DNA of 37,389 bases from CAYHWW01 sp964360145 (GTDB lineage Bacteria > Bdellovibrionota > UBA1018 > CAYHWW01): NCBI GenBank assembly GCA_964360145.1, contig CAYHWW010000017.1:1-37389 (forward strand). The letters are read 5' to 3'. Both the position numbers and the translations under genes were made by a program. The notes below the pieces were generated by a model. That model made no database searches, had not been told where the DNA came from, and saw only the letters and a program-made list of their open reading frames with translations. Positions 7,446 to 15,016 of the stretch are shown here, piece by piece (position 1 is the stretch's first letter; each line of letters opens with the position of its first letter).

Positions 7446-7549
7446 TCACTCATGCTCATTGGCAGGCTTCATCTCAGCGTCGCCCCGCTTGACGGTGAGT
7501 GAATCATATACGCTACTCTAGGACGGCATGGCCCGGGCATGTTCCAATG
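7446..7549 (-). pseudogene. Decayed duplicate of the small membrane protein gene 3' end
   Basis: Positions 7442-7549 align with 6151-6258 at roughly 84% identity (counted by eye). Translated on the minus strand they give SSVYDSLTVKRGDAEMKPANEHE and a stop, against NSVYDSLTVKQGDVETRPANERE in the intact gene. A TAG interrupts the frame just before this segment, and the rest of the gene is missing. It is a gene remnant bracketing the toxin module. The rest of 7550-7621 shows nothing else that I can support. Confidence 0.75.
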
Positions 7550-7621
7550 ACGCGCCGCAATGCTCGCGCTCCCTATAGGCACACCGGTGTTCACTCACCG
7601 TATAAGGCCCTAAAACAGTTT

Positions 7622-9016
7622 TCATTTTTGTAGTGGATCTACTCGCGTAACAATCCCAGCCCCATCGCGAATCAACAGCACAATACCGCCACGGATTCCA
7701 TAATCGCAGCTGTAAACGGGATTGCTAGGATTGTAGATCCCTGTGCCCTGCCCCCCGTTGGAACGGAAACGTTTTCTCATGACGTCCGTGGCATACCTGG
7801 CCACCCGGTTATACCAGTAGGAGCTCTCCTCAAGTAGAAGACCTTTCATGATCGACCGGGAGTCAAGCAGTTCATCAAAAGCCTGTCTCTCGGCCCCTTC
7901 GGCAAGTTGCTCACGAAAATGGGCGAGGAAATGGCGGGGTTGCTTGATGACGACGTGAATAGAATCTTCAGTGCGCTCTTCATACCCTTCCAGGAACACC
8001 TGATAGGTACGGTCTGTGACAGACTGGGCGTCCAGAGCATGGAACGCTCTCATCATTTCTGGCATGAGATCCCGACCTAGACGGGTTTCCAAATCGCGGA
8101 ACAGAAAGAATAGGGGCATCCCCAGCTGGTGATTGTCCAAGCCACGAATGCCGCCTATCGCCAGAGGGCTCGGATCAAGGGGAGGCAGGCTGCTTTCGTC
8201 TGGAATGGCGCCACCGATCATTTCCACAACACCATTCAATAGGATCTGTTCCCTAGGCAAGGGTTGCTCCTTGGCGGCAATGGCTCTGATCCATCCCAAT
8301 ATATCGTATTGGGTGCGTTGGCCGGAAAAGCGACCAGAGGGTAGATCGTAGGATATGAGATCGTGGCCTCGCATATGAAAACCCGTGAGATCCACGCCTT
8401 GGATACTGACGTCGACATGGCCTTCAGCTTTATAGGCCACCCAGTCTGCTATGAATTCATTAAAAACAAAGGATTCATCAAGGCTACGCAAAACAGGGGG
8501 CAATCCATGGGACTCTGGATGGTGAGTGATTACGTGAGTTAGTTCGTGAGCGTAGACGACGGGGTCCACGCCTTCTGTTGGGGACCAATCAGTGAACACA
8601 CCCATAGCGCCATCGTCGGAGCCGATGGGGCCAAGAGGGCCGACCACTATATTCAGGGAGACCCCATTTTCGCCAAAGCTTCTGGCGAAATTCAGGCCAA
8701 GAACTCGGGCCACACTGCGAAGGGTCCGGTTCACCTCATAGATAAGGAGTAAAAAAGACGGAGGCAGGCGCTCTGCAGGCAAACTGGCATAATTCCTATG
8801 CTCAATGTACGCCGACAGCCCTTTAAACGTTAATGACGCAATGCCCGATTCGCGGAATACCGGGGAAGGATCATCGTCCAGGTCATCCCAAGCGCTCTCT
8901 GGGACAAGTAAACTCGCGCAGTTGACCGCTGATCCCTGCTGTAGTTCTCCCCCTTGAGCATGGGATAGGAGCACTGCGAAGCTCAAAAACATCCATGCTA
9001 AGGACTTCAATTTCAT
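7622..9016 (-). CDS. Secreted zinc peptidase-like protein (gluzincin-type motif)
   Basis: A 464-aa protein with signal peptide MKLKSLAWMFLSFAVLLSHAQG. The segment YAHELTHVITHHPE contains HExxH (His157, Glu158, His161), and FNEFIADW 26 residues later supplies a Glu187 in an NExxxD context, the spacing and sequence of the third zinc ligand in thermolysin-like gluzincins. I recognise no closer family. It may be a periplasmic or secreted protease. I chose the ATG at 9016 because it begins the signal peptide; the ribosome site is weak. Codon and base use look less GC-rich than the flanking housekeeping genes, in line with an accessory origin. Confidence 0.65.
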   Translation of the reverse strand: MKLKSLAWMFLSFAVLLSHAQGGELQQGSAVNCASLLVPESAWDDLDDDPSPVFRESGIASLTFKGLSAYIEHRNYASLPAERLPPSFLLLIYEVNRTLRSVARVLGLNFARSFGENGVSLNIVVGPLGPIGSDDGAMGVFTDWSPTEGVDPVVYAHELTHVITHHPESHGLPPVLRSLDESFVFNEFIADWVAYKAEGHVDVSIQGVDLTGFHMRGHDLISYDLPSGRFSGQRTQYDILGWIRAIAAKEQPLPREQILLNGVVEMIGGAIPDESSLPPLDPSPLAIGGIRGLDNHQLGMPLFFLFRDLETRLGRDLMPEMMRAFHALDAQSVTDRTYQVFLEGYEERTEDSIHVVIKQPRHFLAHFREQLAEGAERQAFDELLDSRSIMKGLLLEESSYWYNRVARYATDVMRKRFRSNGGQGTGIYNPSNPVYSCDYGIRGGIVLLIRDGAGIVTRVDPLQK

Positions 9017-9105
9017 GGCGCAGACCAATACCATACACAATTGATTTATAAAATATAAAGCAGATAGTTTCCGTCGACTTATTGAATAAACCTTAATCAG
9101 AGCAT

Positions 9106-9483
9106 TTACTTTACCCGCCTCCAAACAAGAATGGCTTTCCCGAAAGTCTCCTGAGGTGTGCTGAGGGTGACGCGATCACTCTCAAAGCTAGCGTAGCGAA
9201 GCATTTCCTTGCCGATGCGTGTGGGGTTGGAGGCGTTGGTCACCTGATGACGGATGAGATCGCCCTCCACTGTGTAAGTGCCTGAGTAAAATAGGATTGA
9301 GTCGAAGAGATTTTCCGATTCAGTCTGACTTGAATCATTTTCGACGGCCTTGTTAATCGACACGCTCATGTGTCCGGTGGGGGCATAGATCAGCAAGCCG
9401 TGCGGGTTCTTACCCCAAGCCGTGCGCTTACCCTCGTTTTCAAGCTCAAAGCTCTCAAGCATCCAGGTGCCGCAAATAGTCAT
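9106..9483 (-). CDS. Lipocalin-like domain protein
   Basis: A 125-aa protein that reads throughout as a lipocalin-like domain of the type starting GTW.L.SFELE and containing GLLIYAPTGHMSVSI near residue 35 (compare the family pattern G.L.Y...G.M...). No signal peptide, so probably cytoplasmic. Members are found in bacteria and fungi, mostly without known ligand. The start overlaps the upstream DUF4143 remnant by 4 nt. It ends about 90 nt before the zinc peptidase ATG, so the three minus-strand frames may share a transcript. Confidence 0.75.
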   Translation of the reverse strand: MTICGTWMLESFELENEGKRTAWGKNPHGLLIYAPTGHMSVSINKAVENDSSQTESENLFDSILFYSGTYTVEGDLIRHQVTNASNPTRIGKEMLRYASFESDRVTLSTPQETFGKAILVWRRVK

Positions 9484-9794
9484 AAGTCCCCCGAATGAAG
9501 GTTCAGAGTTAGAATCTTTTTCACATCTGCACCACCTTCGCCAGCGGCTTTCATGGAAGCGGTGAGCGTCGGTGCCGATGCGTGCTTAAACTCGAAGGCT
9601 ACCCCGCCGCGATACCCGGGTAGATAGAGATCCACCTCGCTTTGTCCGTGAACGGACCAGAAGAACGCCTCATCGGGATCCACGGCAAGGTTTTGTAAGA
9701 CTGCCTCAAGGGCAAAGCCCTCCCAGGACGCGCCAAGCTTGGGGTGACTCAGTAGTTCTTGATGGGATTTGATGCCGAGCAGGCTATGGAGCAT
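9480..9794 (-). pseudogene. C-terminal remnant of a DUF4143-type ATPase
   Basis: The 104 aa (MLHSLLGIKSHQELLSHPKLGASWEGFALEAVL ... VDLYLPGYRGGVAFEFKHA) match the C-terminal nuclease-like part of AAA+ ATPases with a DUF4143 domain: the LLHALLGI, HPK.GASWEGF and E-x-D-(9-15)-E-x-K elements are visible. The P-loop half is absent; family proteins are about 370-400 aa. Just upstream, another frame reads FDTG, the residues that precede LLHALLGI in the family (DTGLLHALLG), so the gene probably frameshifted or lost its 5' end. Likely non-functional. Confidence 0.7.
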
Positions 9795-10098
9795 GAATAT
9801 CCGGTATCAAATGATGAATTTTCATAGACATTGAAGGTTGCCCCTGTCGACGAGGACAGGCCCTAAGTTTGCTCGACTTGCGCACCAGCTTTCGCGCACC
9901 CTCAGCCCGAGAGATCCAGCACGAACTGGCGGACGTGCTTCTGGAAAAAACCGCGGATGGCACTCCAGCGGATCGTTTTTTTGTCCGGGTAAACAGGGTC
10001 AGGCTCATTATCCGCATCCTTGAAATAGGTAACAATGGCTGCAATGGAAATACCGTCGAGGCTGTTCGCGGCGACAAACCCGTAGTAAACTGCACACC
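9795..10098. other. Intergenic stretch without a clear gene
   Basis: Open frames exist on both strands but none is convincing. On the minus strand a start-less frame (about 10090 down to a TGA at 9902-9904) reads AVYYGFVAANSLDGIS... ...IRWSAIRGFFQKHVRQFVLDL, protein-like in composition but of no recognised family. It may be gene debris. Positions 10086-10091 (TAAACT) may be the -10 box of arfB, 7 nt before its ATG. Confidence 0.4.
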
Positions 10099-10535
10099 AT
10101 GCTCTGGGTGACTGACACGATCCAAATTGCCGACTGGGAACTGGAGTTCTCCTACGCCCGCAGCTCAGGCCCCGGCGGACAGAACGTCAACAAGGTGAAC
10201 AGCAAGGCCGTGCTGCACTGGTACCCGGCACGCAGCGGCGCATTGCCTGCCAGCGTGCGTCAGCGTTTTCTTGACCGCTACAGCTCCCGCATCACCACTG
10301 ACGGAGCGGTAGTCATCACCAGCGACCGCTACCGCGACCAGGGGCGTAATCACGATGACTGCCTTGAGAAACTCTCATCCATGCTGCGGGAAGTGGCCAC
10401 GCCTCCCCGCCCTCGCAAAAAAACAAAGCCCTCCTACTNNNNNNNNNNTCCTACTCCAGCACCTTGAAGCGCAAAGACAACAAGCGCCTCCAGAGTCAAA
10501 AAAAACGACAGCGGGGGCGCGTCGATGACGATTGA
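10099..10535 (+). CDS. arfB: Alternative ribosome-rescue factor ArfB (peptidyl-tRNA hydrolase)
   Basis: ArfB/YaeJ/ICT1 frees stalled ribosomes by hydrolysing peptidyl-tRNA without a stop codon. The catalytic motif SSGPGGQNVNKVNSKA contains GGQ, as in release factors. The basic C-terminal tail that senses the empty mRNA channel is hidden by a 10-N gap. Removing the gap and one 7-nt flank copy (TCCTACT) gives KKTKPSYSSTLKRKDNKRLQ... and a stop at 10533-10535, for 139 aa, the normal family length. There is no ribosome site. A TAAACT box 7 nt before the ATG suggests a leaderless transcript. Confidence 0.92.
10432..10455. other. 10-N gap with 7-nt duplicated flanks
   Basis: Bases 10439-10448 are N. 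TCCTACT precedes (10432-10438) and follows (10449-10455) the gap. Collapsing one copy restores the arfB reading frame and its expected basic tail, so the gap most likely represents no missing sequence. Confidence 0.75.
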
Positions 10536-10575
10536 ATGGTTGCCGCCTCGGTGAAGATTCGTCTCTAATGTGCCC

Positions 10576-11595
10576 ATGAAAGCCCTGACTAAGCACCGCG
10601 CAAGCCGCTTATCCCTCGCTGTGGCCATTTTCTTTTTTTTCGCCTTGGTGTTCCTCCCCCTCATCACGCCGCTGCTCCTCGCCGTTTTTTTCGCCTTCGC
10701 CCTCGATCCCACACTGAGTCGTTTTTCCGCGAAGACCTCAAAGCGGCGCATGCCCGCCACCCTCTTGCTCGCGGGCATATTCCTCAGCATCTCTTTGCCC
10801 CTCGCAGCCATGACCTACAGCCTCGTAAGGAAGGCCAAGCAGTTTGCCCGCATGGATTTGCAAAGCCTGCCCCTCTACAAGAAAGCCACGGAACTCTGGG
10901 AGTCCTTGTCCCCGTACTTCAGTGACTTCACCGAGGGTGGCGACGTCGTGAACAAAAGCGCCGCCCAAGTCATGAACATCACCACCACCATCATCTCCAG
11001 CGTGCCCTCTTTCATCTTGGGTCTTTTCGTTTTCTCCGCGGCACTTTACGTGCTTCTCACCCAATCGAGGGCCATCAAACACAGCGTCAAAGAATTGGAC
11101 CTGCTTACCCCAACCGAACTGGATCGCATCATCGAGATCATCCAGAAAAGCAGCTACACAGCGTTGGTGGCTTCAGCCATCTCGGGGTTCAGCCAAGCCG
11201 TCATCATACTCATAGGCGCGATGATTTCAGGCTTCCACGAATACCTTCTCATCTTTTTGTTCACCTTCATTTCCTCTTTTGTTCCCATGGTCGGCTCCGG
11301 CGTCATAGGCGTCGTACTCACCGCCTCGTGTTTCGTCGGTGGCCACATCGGTGCCGGCGTGGTCATGGGCATCGCCGCCCTCATTGCCGGCACCATAGAC
11401 AACTTCATCAAGCCCCTCATCAATGCCGGTGGGGGCGGGGGGGATCTGAACCCCATCGTATCCCTGCTCGGTATCATTGGGGCCGTACTCATATACGGGT
11501 TGCCCGGCCTCATCCTTGGGCCCGTACTCACACGCCTCGCCTTTCAGATGATTCCCATCCTCTTGAAGGCCGACGCCGCTGAAACCGGCGAATGA
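10576..11595 (+). CDS. AI-2E family transporter (TqsA/PerM-type permease)
   Basis: About 339 aa with the hydrophobic profile of the AI-2E transporter family: helices near the N-terminus (LSLAVAIFFFFALVFLPLITPLLLAVFFAF, with the typical P near the middle), a central amphipathic region, a helix near residue 145, and a C-terminal bundle containing the conserved F-P-M-V-G-S-G and D-N-F-I-K-P motifs. Members export small molecules or ions; a substrate cannot be assigned. The ATG at 10576 has no ribosome site but lies 6 nt after TCTAAT, a good -10 box, suggesting a leaderless message. The upstream GTG at 10570 is the alternative. The stop abuts the opposing receiver gene without a gap. Confidence 0.87.
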   Translation: MKALTKHRASRLSLAVAIFFFFALVFLPLITPLLLAVFFAFALDPTLSRFSAKTSKRRMPATLLLAGIFLSISLPLAAMTYSLVRKAKQFARMDLQSLPLYKKATELWESLSPYFSDFTEGGDVVNKSAAQVMNITTTIISSVPSFILGLFVFSAALYVLLTQSRAIKHSVKELDLLTPTELDRIIEIIQKSSYTALVASAISGFSQAVIILIGAMISGFHEYLLIFLFTFISSFVPMVGSGVIGVVLTASCFVGGHIGAGVVMGIAALIAGTIDNFIKPLINAGGGGGDLNPIVSLLGIIGAVLIYGLPGLILGPVLTRLAFQMIPILLKADAAETGE

Positions 11596-12066
11596 TCAAC
11601 CGGTGAACACGTCCTCATTGAGCAGGGCTTGAAAGACCCGACGGCACTCTGCGGGCTTGAAGGGTTTCTCCAGAAAAGGGGGCGCAACCACCCCTGGTCC
11701 CACCGCTGTGAAGAATTTATGCATAGGCATGCAGGATGTCATGACGATGGGCACTTCGGGCAGCTGCTGCTGCAGGTCCTTCCAGAAGTCGAGACCGCTG
11801 GCCTCCCCCTCTAGAAAAATATCCACCAACACAAGATCGTAGGGGCTCTCCTTCCTTACCGCCCTGCGAGCCAGCAATGCCCGCGCCCGCTCCGCGCTCG
11901 ACGCCCAGTCCACCTCCGCCTCAGCGTCGATGGAGAAAATGACGCCCGCCACCAATGCACACATCTCGTGGTCGTCCTCCACCACCAAGATGCGCTTATG
12001 CGTGGGGGCCAGCGCCTTGAAATTCCGTTTCTGTAATTCATAAGTCTTCGCCGTGGGATACTGCAT
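11596..12066 (-). CDS. Response regulator receiver protein
   Basis: A 156-aa receiver with a 24-residue N-terminal extension: acidic residues in VVEDDHEM, phospho-acceptor in YDLVLVDIFLEG, and lysine in FLEKPFKP. The loop after the acceptor is long (FLEGEASGLDF), and the threonine position reads IVMTSC. No output domain. A strong AGGAGG site lies 5 nt before the ATG. It is divergent from the NtrC-type activator gene across 165 bp, and with no kinase next to it may take phosphate from the multi-domain protein at 13.6-14.9 kb. Confidence 0.85.
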   Translation of the reverse strand: MQYPTAKTYELQKRNFKALAPTHKRILVVEDDHEMCALVAGVIFSIDAEAEVDWASSAERARALLARRAVRKESPYDLVLVDIFLEGEASGLDFWKDLQQQLPEVPIVMTSCMPMHKFFTAVGPGVVAPPFLEKPFKPAECRRVFQALLNEDVFTG

Positions 12067-12093
12067 AGAACCTCCTGTTCTACAGGACTGTGT

Positions 12094-12109
12094 TACAAAT
12101 TTGATGCCA
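12094..12109 (-). promoter_or_regulatory. Sigma54-like promoter (GG...GT variant) for receiver gene
   Basis: On the minus strand 12109-12094 reads TGGCATCAAATTTGTA: TGGCA at -24 and TTG at -12, with GT in place of GC (GG-N10-GT). The predicted start near 12083 gives a 16-nt leader holding the AGGAGG site. The -12 change is the same as at 355-370, so either both are weak sites or this organism tolerates GT. Confidence 0.3.
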
Positions 12110-12231
12110 TATTTATGATGCGCATAGATTCAATGCTTTGCATTATCTCGTGGCATGTGATGCGGTGCGCATGGGGCATTTAGCCCCGAGCAATATTTTT
12201 ATTTTGCCCCATTTCCATCTATACTCCTGCC

Positions 12232-13686
12232 ATGATGAAGAACAAAACCGCTGTCCTTATTGATGACGATCCTGAGATCCAAATATTTTTAGCTGAGTTA
12301 TTCGGCATCGAAGGCTACGCCACCCATACTTTCGGCAGCGGTACGGAAGCGCTGGAAGCTCTCGGCCCCAAGGGCCGCGACCTTCCCTGCGACGTCATCA
12401 TCTGCGATTTGAAACTGCCTGATATCGACGGCCTCGAAGTCATCGACCGCCTCCGCTTGCAAGGGGTTAGTGCGCCCGTCATCCTCGTCACGGCCCACGG
12501 AGCCGTGGAAACCGCCATCGAAGCTCTTCAGAAAGGGGCCTTCGATTACATCACGAAGCCCATCAACGCCGCCGAGCTCCTCACCGTGTCCAGCCGCGCC
12601 ATCAAGCTCCATCAGATCGAGCAAGACTATGAAGTGCTCCGTCGCCAGGTTGAGCAGGGCAGCCGCAAGGGCGCCCTCATCGGCAAGAGCCACAAGATGC
12701 AGCAGATCTTCACGCTCATCGACCGCGTGGCCGTCTCCACGGCCAGTGTCCTCATCACCGGTGAGTCTGGCACGGGCAAAGAGATGGTGGCGCGCGCCAT
12801 CCACGATGCGAGCCCTCGCGCATCGAAGCCCTTCATCGCCATCAACTGTTCAGCGATCCCCGATAATCTGCTGGAAAGCGAGCTCTTCGGCCATAAGAGG
12901 GGGTCGTTCACCGGGGCCCAGGGCGACCGGCGTGGTCTTTTCGAAGAGGCCAATGGTGGCACGCTCTTTCTTGATGAGATCGGCGATATGCCCCGCAGCC
13001 TCCAATCGAAGCTATTGCGGGTGCTGCAGGAACGCAAAGTGCGCCCCGTGGGCGCCAACATCAACGTGGACATCGACGTGCGCGTGATCGCCGCCACCAA
13101 CATGGATCTGAAGAAGGCCATCAATGAAGGCATTTTCCGTGAAGATCTCTACTTCCGCCTCAGCGTCGTGCCCATTGAGCTCCCCGCGCTGAGGGAGCGC
13201 TCTGAAGACATCCCCTACCTCGCGGAGCACTTTTTAAAGAGGTCTTGCGCGAAAAATAATATTTCCCCCAAGCGCCTCACCAAGGACGCCTTTGCCAAAC
13301 TCATGCGATTGCCATGGAAGGGTAACGTACGGGAGCTGGAGAATACGGTGGAACGCGCCGCCGTGATGACGGAGCGGGACATCATCGACCACAATGATAT
13401 CCGCACGGAGAGCACCAGCGCCGCTGATGACAAAGTGCGCGGCCTGTTCGCCGAGCTGCCCTCATTGTTGCAGCTGGAGCGGGAATACATCTCTTACGTG
13501 CTGACGGAGACCGGCGACCATAAAGAGCGCGCGGCCGAGATCCTCGGCATCAACCGCAAGACCCTCTACCGCAAAGAGCGGGAGTACGGCATCAAGGCTC
13601 CTCCCGCTCCTCAGCAGCCTGCTTCCCCTCGCGTGAGGCTTGCGCCAGATAGACTTCTATCCGAGCCACTGCCTCCCGAACCTTGA
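12232..13686 (+). CDS. NtrC-family sigma54-dependent response regulator (activator 1)
   Basis: 484 aa with a complete NtrC layout. The receiver has D11-D13, acceptor D59 (IICDLKLPD), T87 and K109. The AAA+ domain has Walker A GESGTGKE (177-184), a GSFTGA sigma54-contact loop (224-229; the usual form is GAFTGA), Walker B GGTLFLDEIGD and an arginine finger region FREDLYFRLSV. The Fis-type HTH ends AAEILGINRKTLYRKEREYG. The first ATG follows TATACT (12220-12225) by 6 nt without a ribosome site, suggesting a leaderless mRNA. The 3' end overlaps the convergent sensor gene by 95 nt. Its recognition helix is almost identical to that of activator 2 at 25.8-27.3 kb. Confidence 0.93.
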   Translation: MMKNKTAVLIDDDPEIQIFLAELFGIEGYATHTFGSGTEALEALGPKGRDLPCDVIICDLKLPDIDGLEVIDRLRLQGVSAPVILVTAHGAVETAIEALQKGAFDYITKPINAAELLTVSSRAIKLHQIEQDYEVLRRQVEQGSRKGALIGKSHKMQQIFTLIDRVAVSTASVLITGESGTGKEMVARAIHDASPRASKPFIAINCSAIPDNLLESELFGHKRGSFTGAQGDRRGLFEEANGGTLFLDEIGDMPRSLQSKLLRVLQERKVRPVGANINVDIDVRVIAATNMDLKKAINEGIFREDLYFRLSVVPIELPALRERSEDIPYLAEHFLKRSCAKNNISPKRLTKDAFAKLMRLPWKGNVRELENTVERAAVMTERDIIDHNDIRTESTSAADDKVRGLFAELPSLLQLEREYISYVLTETGDHKERAAEILGINRKTLYRKEREYGIKAPPAPQQPASPRVRLAPDRLLSEPLPPEP

Positions 13687-14917
13687 GCCCATCCTCAGCC
13701 TTGGCCGCCAGCTCCAGCTCGCCGCCGAGGAGCCCCAGGTCTGGGAAGCCGTAGCTCAGCGCATTGCCCTTCATGCGATGCCCGGCACGCTCCAGGTTTT
13801 TGTATTCCGCCCCCTGAATCCATTTCTGATAATCGGCGAGCTCGCCTCGGCGGTTCTCCAGATAACGGGGGCCCATGCTCTTCAACTTGCGCTCCAGCTC
13901 GGCGATCACGGGGTCTACGGCCTGTTCGGTGTGGGCAAAACCCATGATATCGCTCACGGCGTGGATGAGGATATTGGCGGTAACCGGCTTGACCAAGAGA
14001 CGGCTGAATCCCGAATCCAATGCCTTCGCCAGATTGCTGTATGCGGAGATTGCCATGATGGGTGTGGATTTCTCCGGCCTCACCTCTTTCTCGTGACAGC
14101 GCATGAAGGAGACCGCTTCGTAACCATTCATCTCTGGCATCTCAATGTCCATGAGCACCAGATCATAGGCGCCCCCTTTGAACATCTCCAGCGCCTGCCT
14201 GCCATTTTCGGCCATCTCAACGCTGCAACGGGCATTTTCCATGTAGCTCCGCAAAAGAAACAGGTTGTCCGTGCTGTCATCGACAATGAGAACCTTGATA
14301 CGTCGGGGCAGCACGGAGGGCCGTGATGCCTGGTGCACCTTGAGATGGTCCAGATTCAGCTGATCGGAATCGTTGCTCGAGCGATCCAGGAGACTCGTGA
14401 GCATCTCGAGCAATGCGATGCCTGAATTCCTCTGCACGGAGAGGTAGCTTTTCTGCACGTTGTCTTTAGCGGAACTCATGAGCAATTCATTCATGCCAAG
14501 AATGGAATTCAGGGGATTTCTCAGCTCGTGACCCATTCGATTCATGAAGTCCGCACGAGCGCGCAACGCACGGTACAGACGTGCCACCGCTGGCCTAAAA
14601 ACATAGAGGGCCTCGAGGAGCAATATGAGCAACGTCGCCAAGAAGAGGAAGAACTCAATGCGGCGGATGCGTACCATCTGCATTTCTTGACTCAGCTGGA
14701 GGGACTGTGTCGTTTTTTCCAGCGTATGGATCAGGCGGCTGTTGGTGATCTGTTGATCGAGAGATATCTGGCTAAGAACCTGTCCCGTGATTAAAAGCGC
14801 GGCGATGAGACCCAGAGCAAGAATATAGCGAGTTTTAAGACTCTCCGGAAGCGCTCGATCCAGCCCGCGGCTCAATGCGCCATCGATGCGTTTGAGAACT
14901 GCATGAATTCGACTCAA
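13592..14917 (-). CDS. Membrane DHp-receiver-Hpt protein lacking an ATPase domain
   Basis: 441 aa. Order: transmembrane helix (YILALGLIAALLITGQVL), a short extracytoplasmic helical segment, a second helix (FFLFLATLLILLLEALYVF), a HisKA-like helix pair with MGHELRNPLNS (His130), a receiver (IVDDSTDN; acceptor D257 in LVLMDIEMPEMNGYEA; K310), and a C-terminal Hpt domain (AGHRMKGNALSYG, His380). No N, G1 or G2 boxes of HATPase_c are present between the HisKA and receiver segments; only about 50 residues separate them. It therefore cannot phosphorylate itself by the usual route and may act in trans with another kinase. It is convergent with activator 1 with a 95-nt coding overlap. Confidence 0.87.
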   Translation of the reverse strand: MSRIHAVLKRIDGALSRGLDRALPESLKTRYILALGLIAALLITGQVLSQISLDQQITNSRLIHTLEKTTQSLQLSQEMQMVRIRRIEFFLFLATLLILLLEALYVFRPAVARLYRALRARADFMNRMGHELRNPLNSILGMNELLMSSAKDNVQKSYLSVQRNSGIALLEMLTSLLDRSSNDSDQLNLDHLKVHQASRPSVLPRRIKVLIVDDSTDNLFLLRSYMENARCSVEMAENGRQALEMFKGGAYDLVLMDIEMPEMNGYEAVSFMRCHEKEVRPEKSTPIMAISAYSNLAKALDSGFSRLLVKPVTANILIHAVSDIMGFAHTEQAVDPVIAELERKLKSMGPRYLENRRGELADYQKWIQGAEYKNLERAGHRMKGNALSYGFPDLGLLGGELELAAKAEDGLKVREAVARIEVYLAQASREGKQAAEEREEP

Positions 14918-14994
14918 GACTTTCCCCCTCTGGCCGCTGAATAAGAAGTCTCAGGATCAACGATGTCTTGCAATAATACGAGCTAAAATCTCAT

Positions 14995-15016
14995 GGGGCA
15001 GACTGCCCCTTTTTTT
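14995..15016. terminator. Intrinsic terminator hairpin
   Basis: GGGGCA (14995-15000), loop GAC, TGCCCC (15004-15009), then seven T (15010-15016). On the + strand this is a textbook intrinsic terminator. On the minus strand it directly follows the stop of the unknown membrane protein, with A-rich sequence before the stem and a poorer T stretch (ATGAGATTTT) after it. Probably bidirectional, shielding the two minus-strand genes. Confidence 0.7.

Noticed and set aside
9855..9868. ACAGGCCCTAAG, resembling the right end of the MITE-like element
   Set aside because: Only about 10 nt match and no partner repeat is present; likely chance.
12153..12172. TGGCATGTGATGCGGTGC upstream of activator 1 as a sigma54 site
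   Set aside because: The GG to GC spacing is 8 or 13 bases, not 10.
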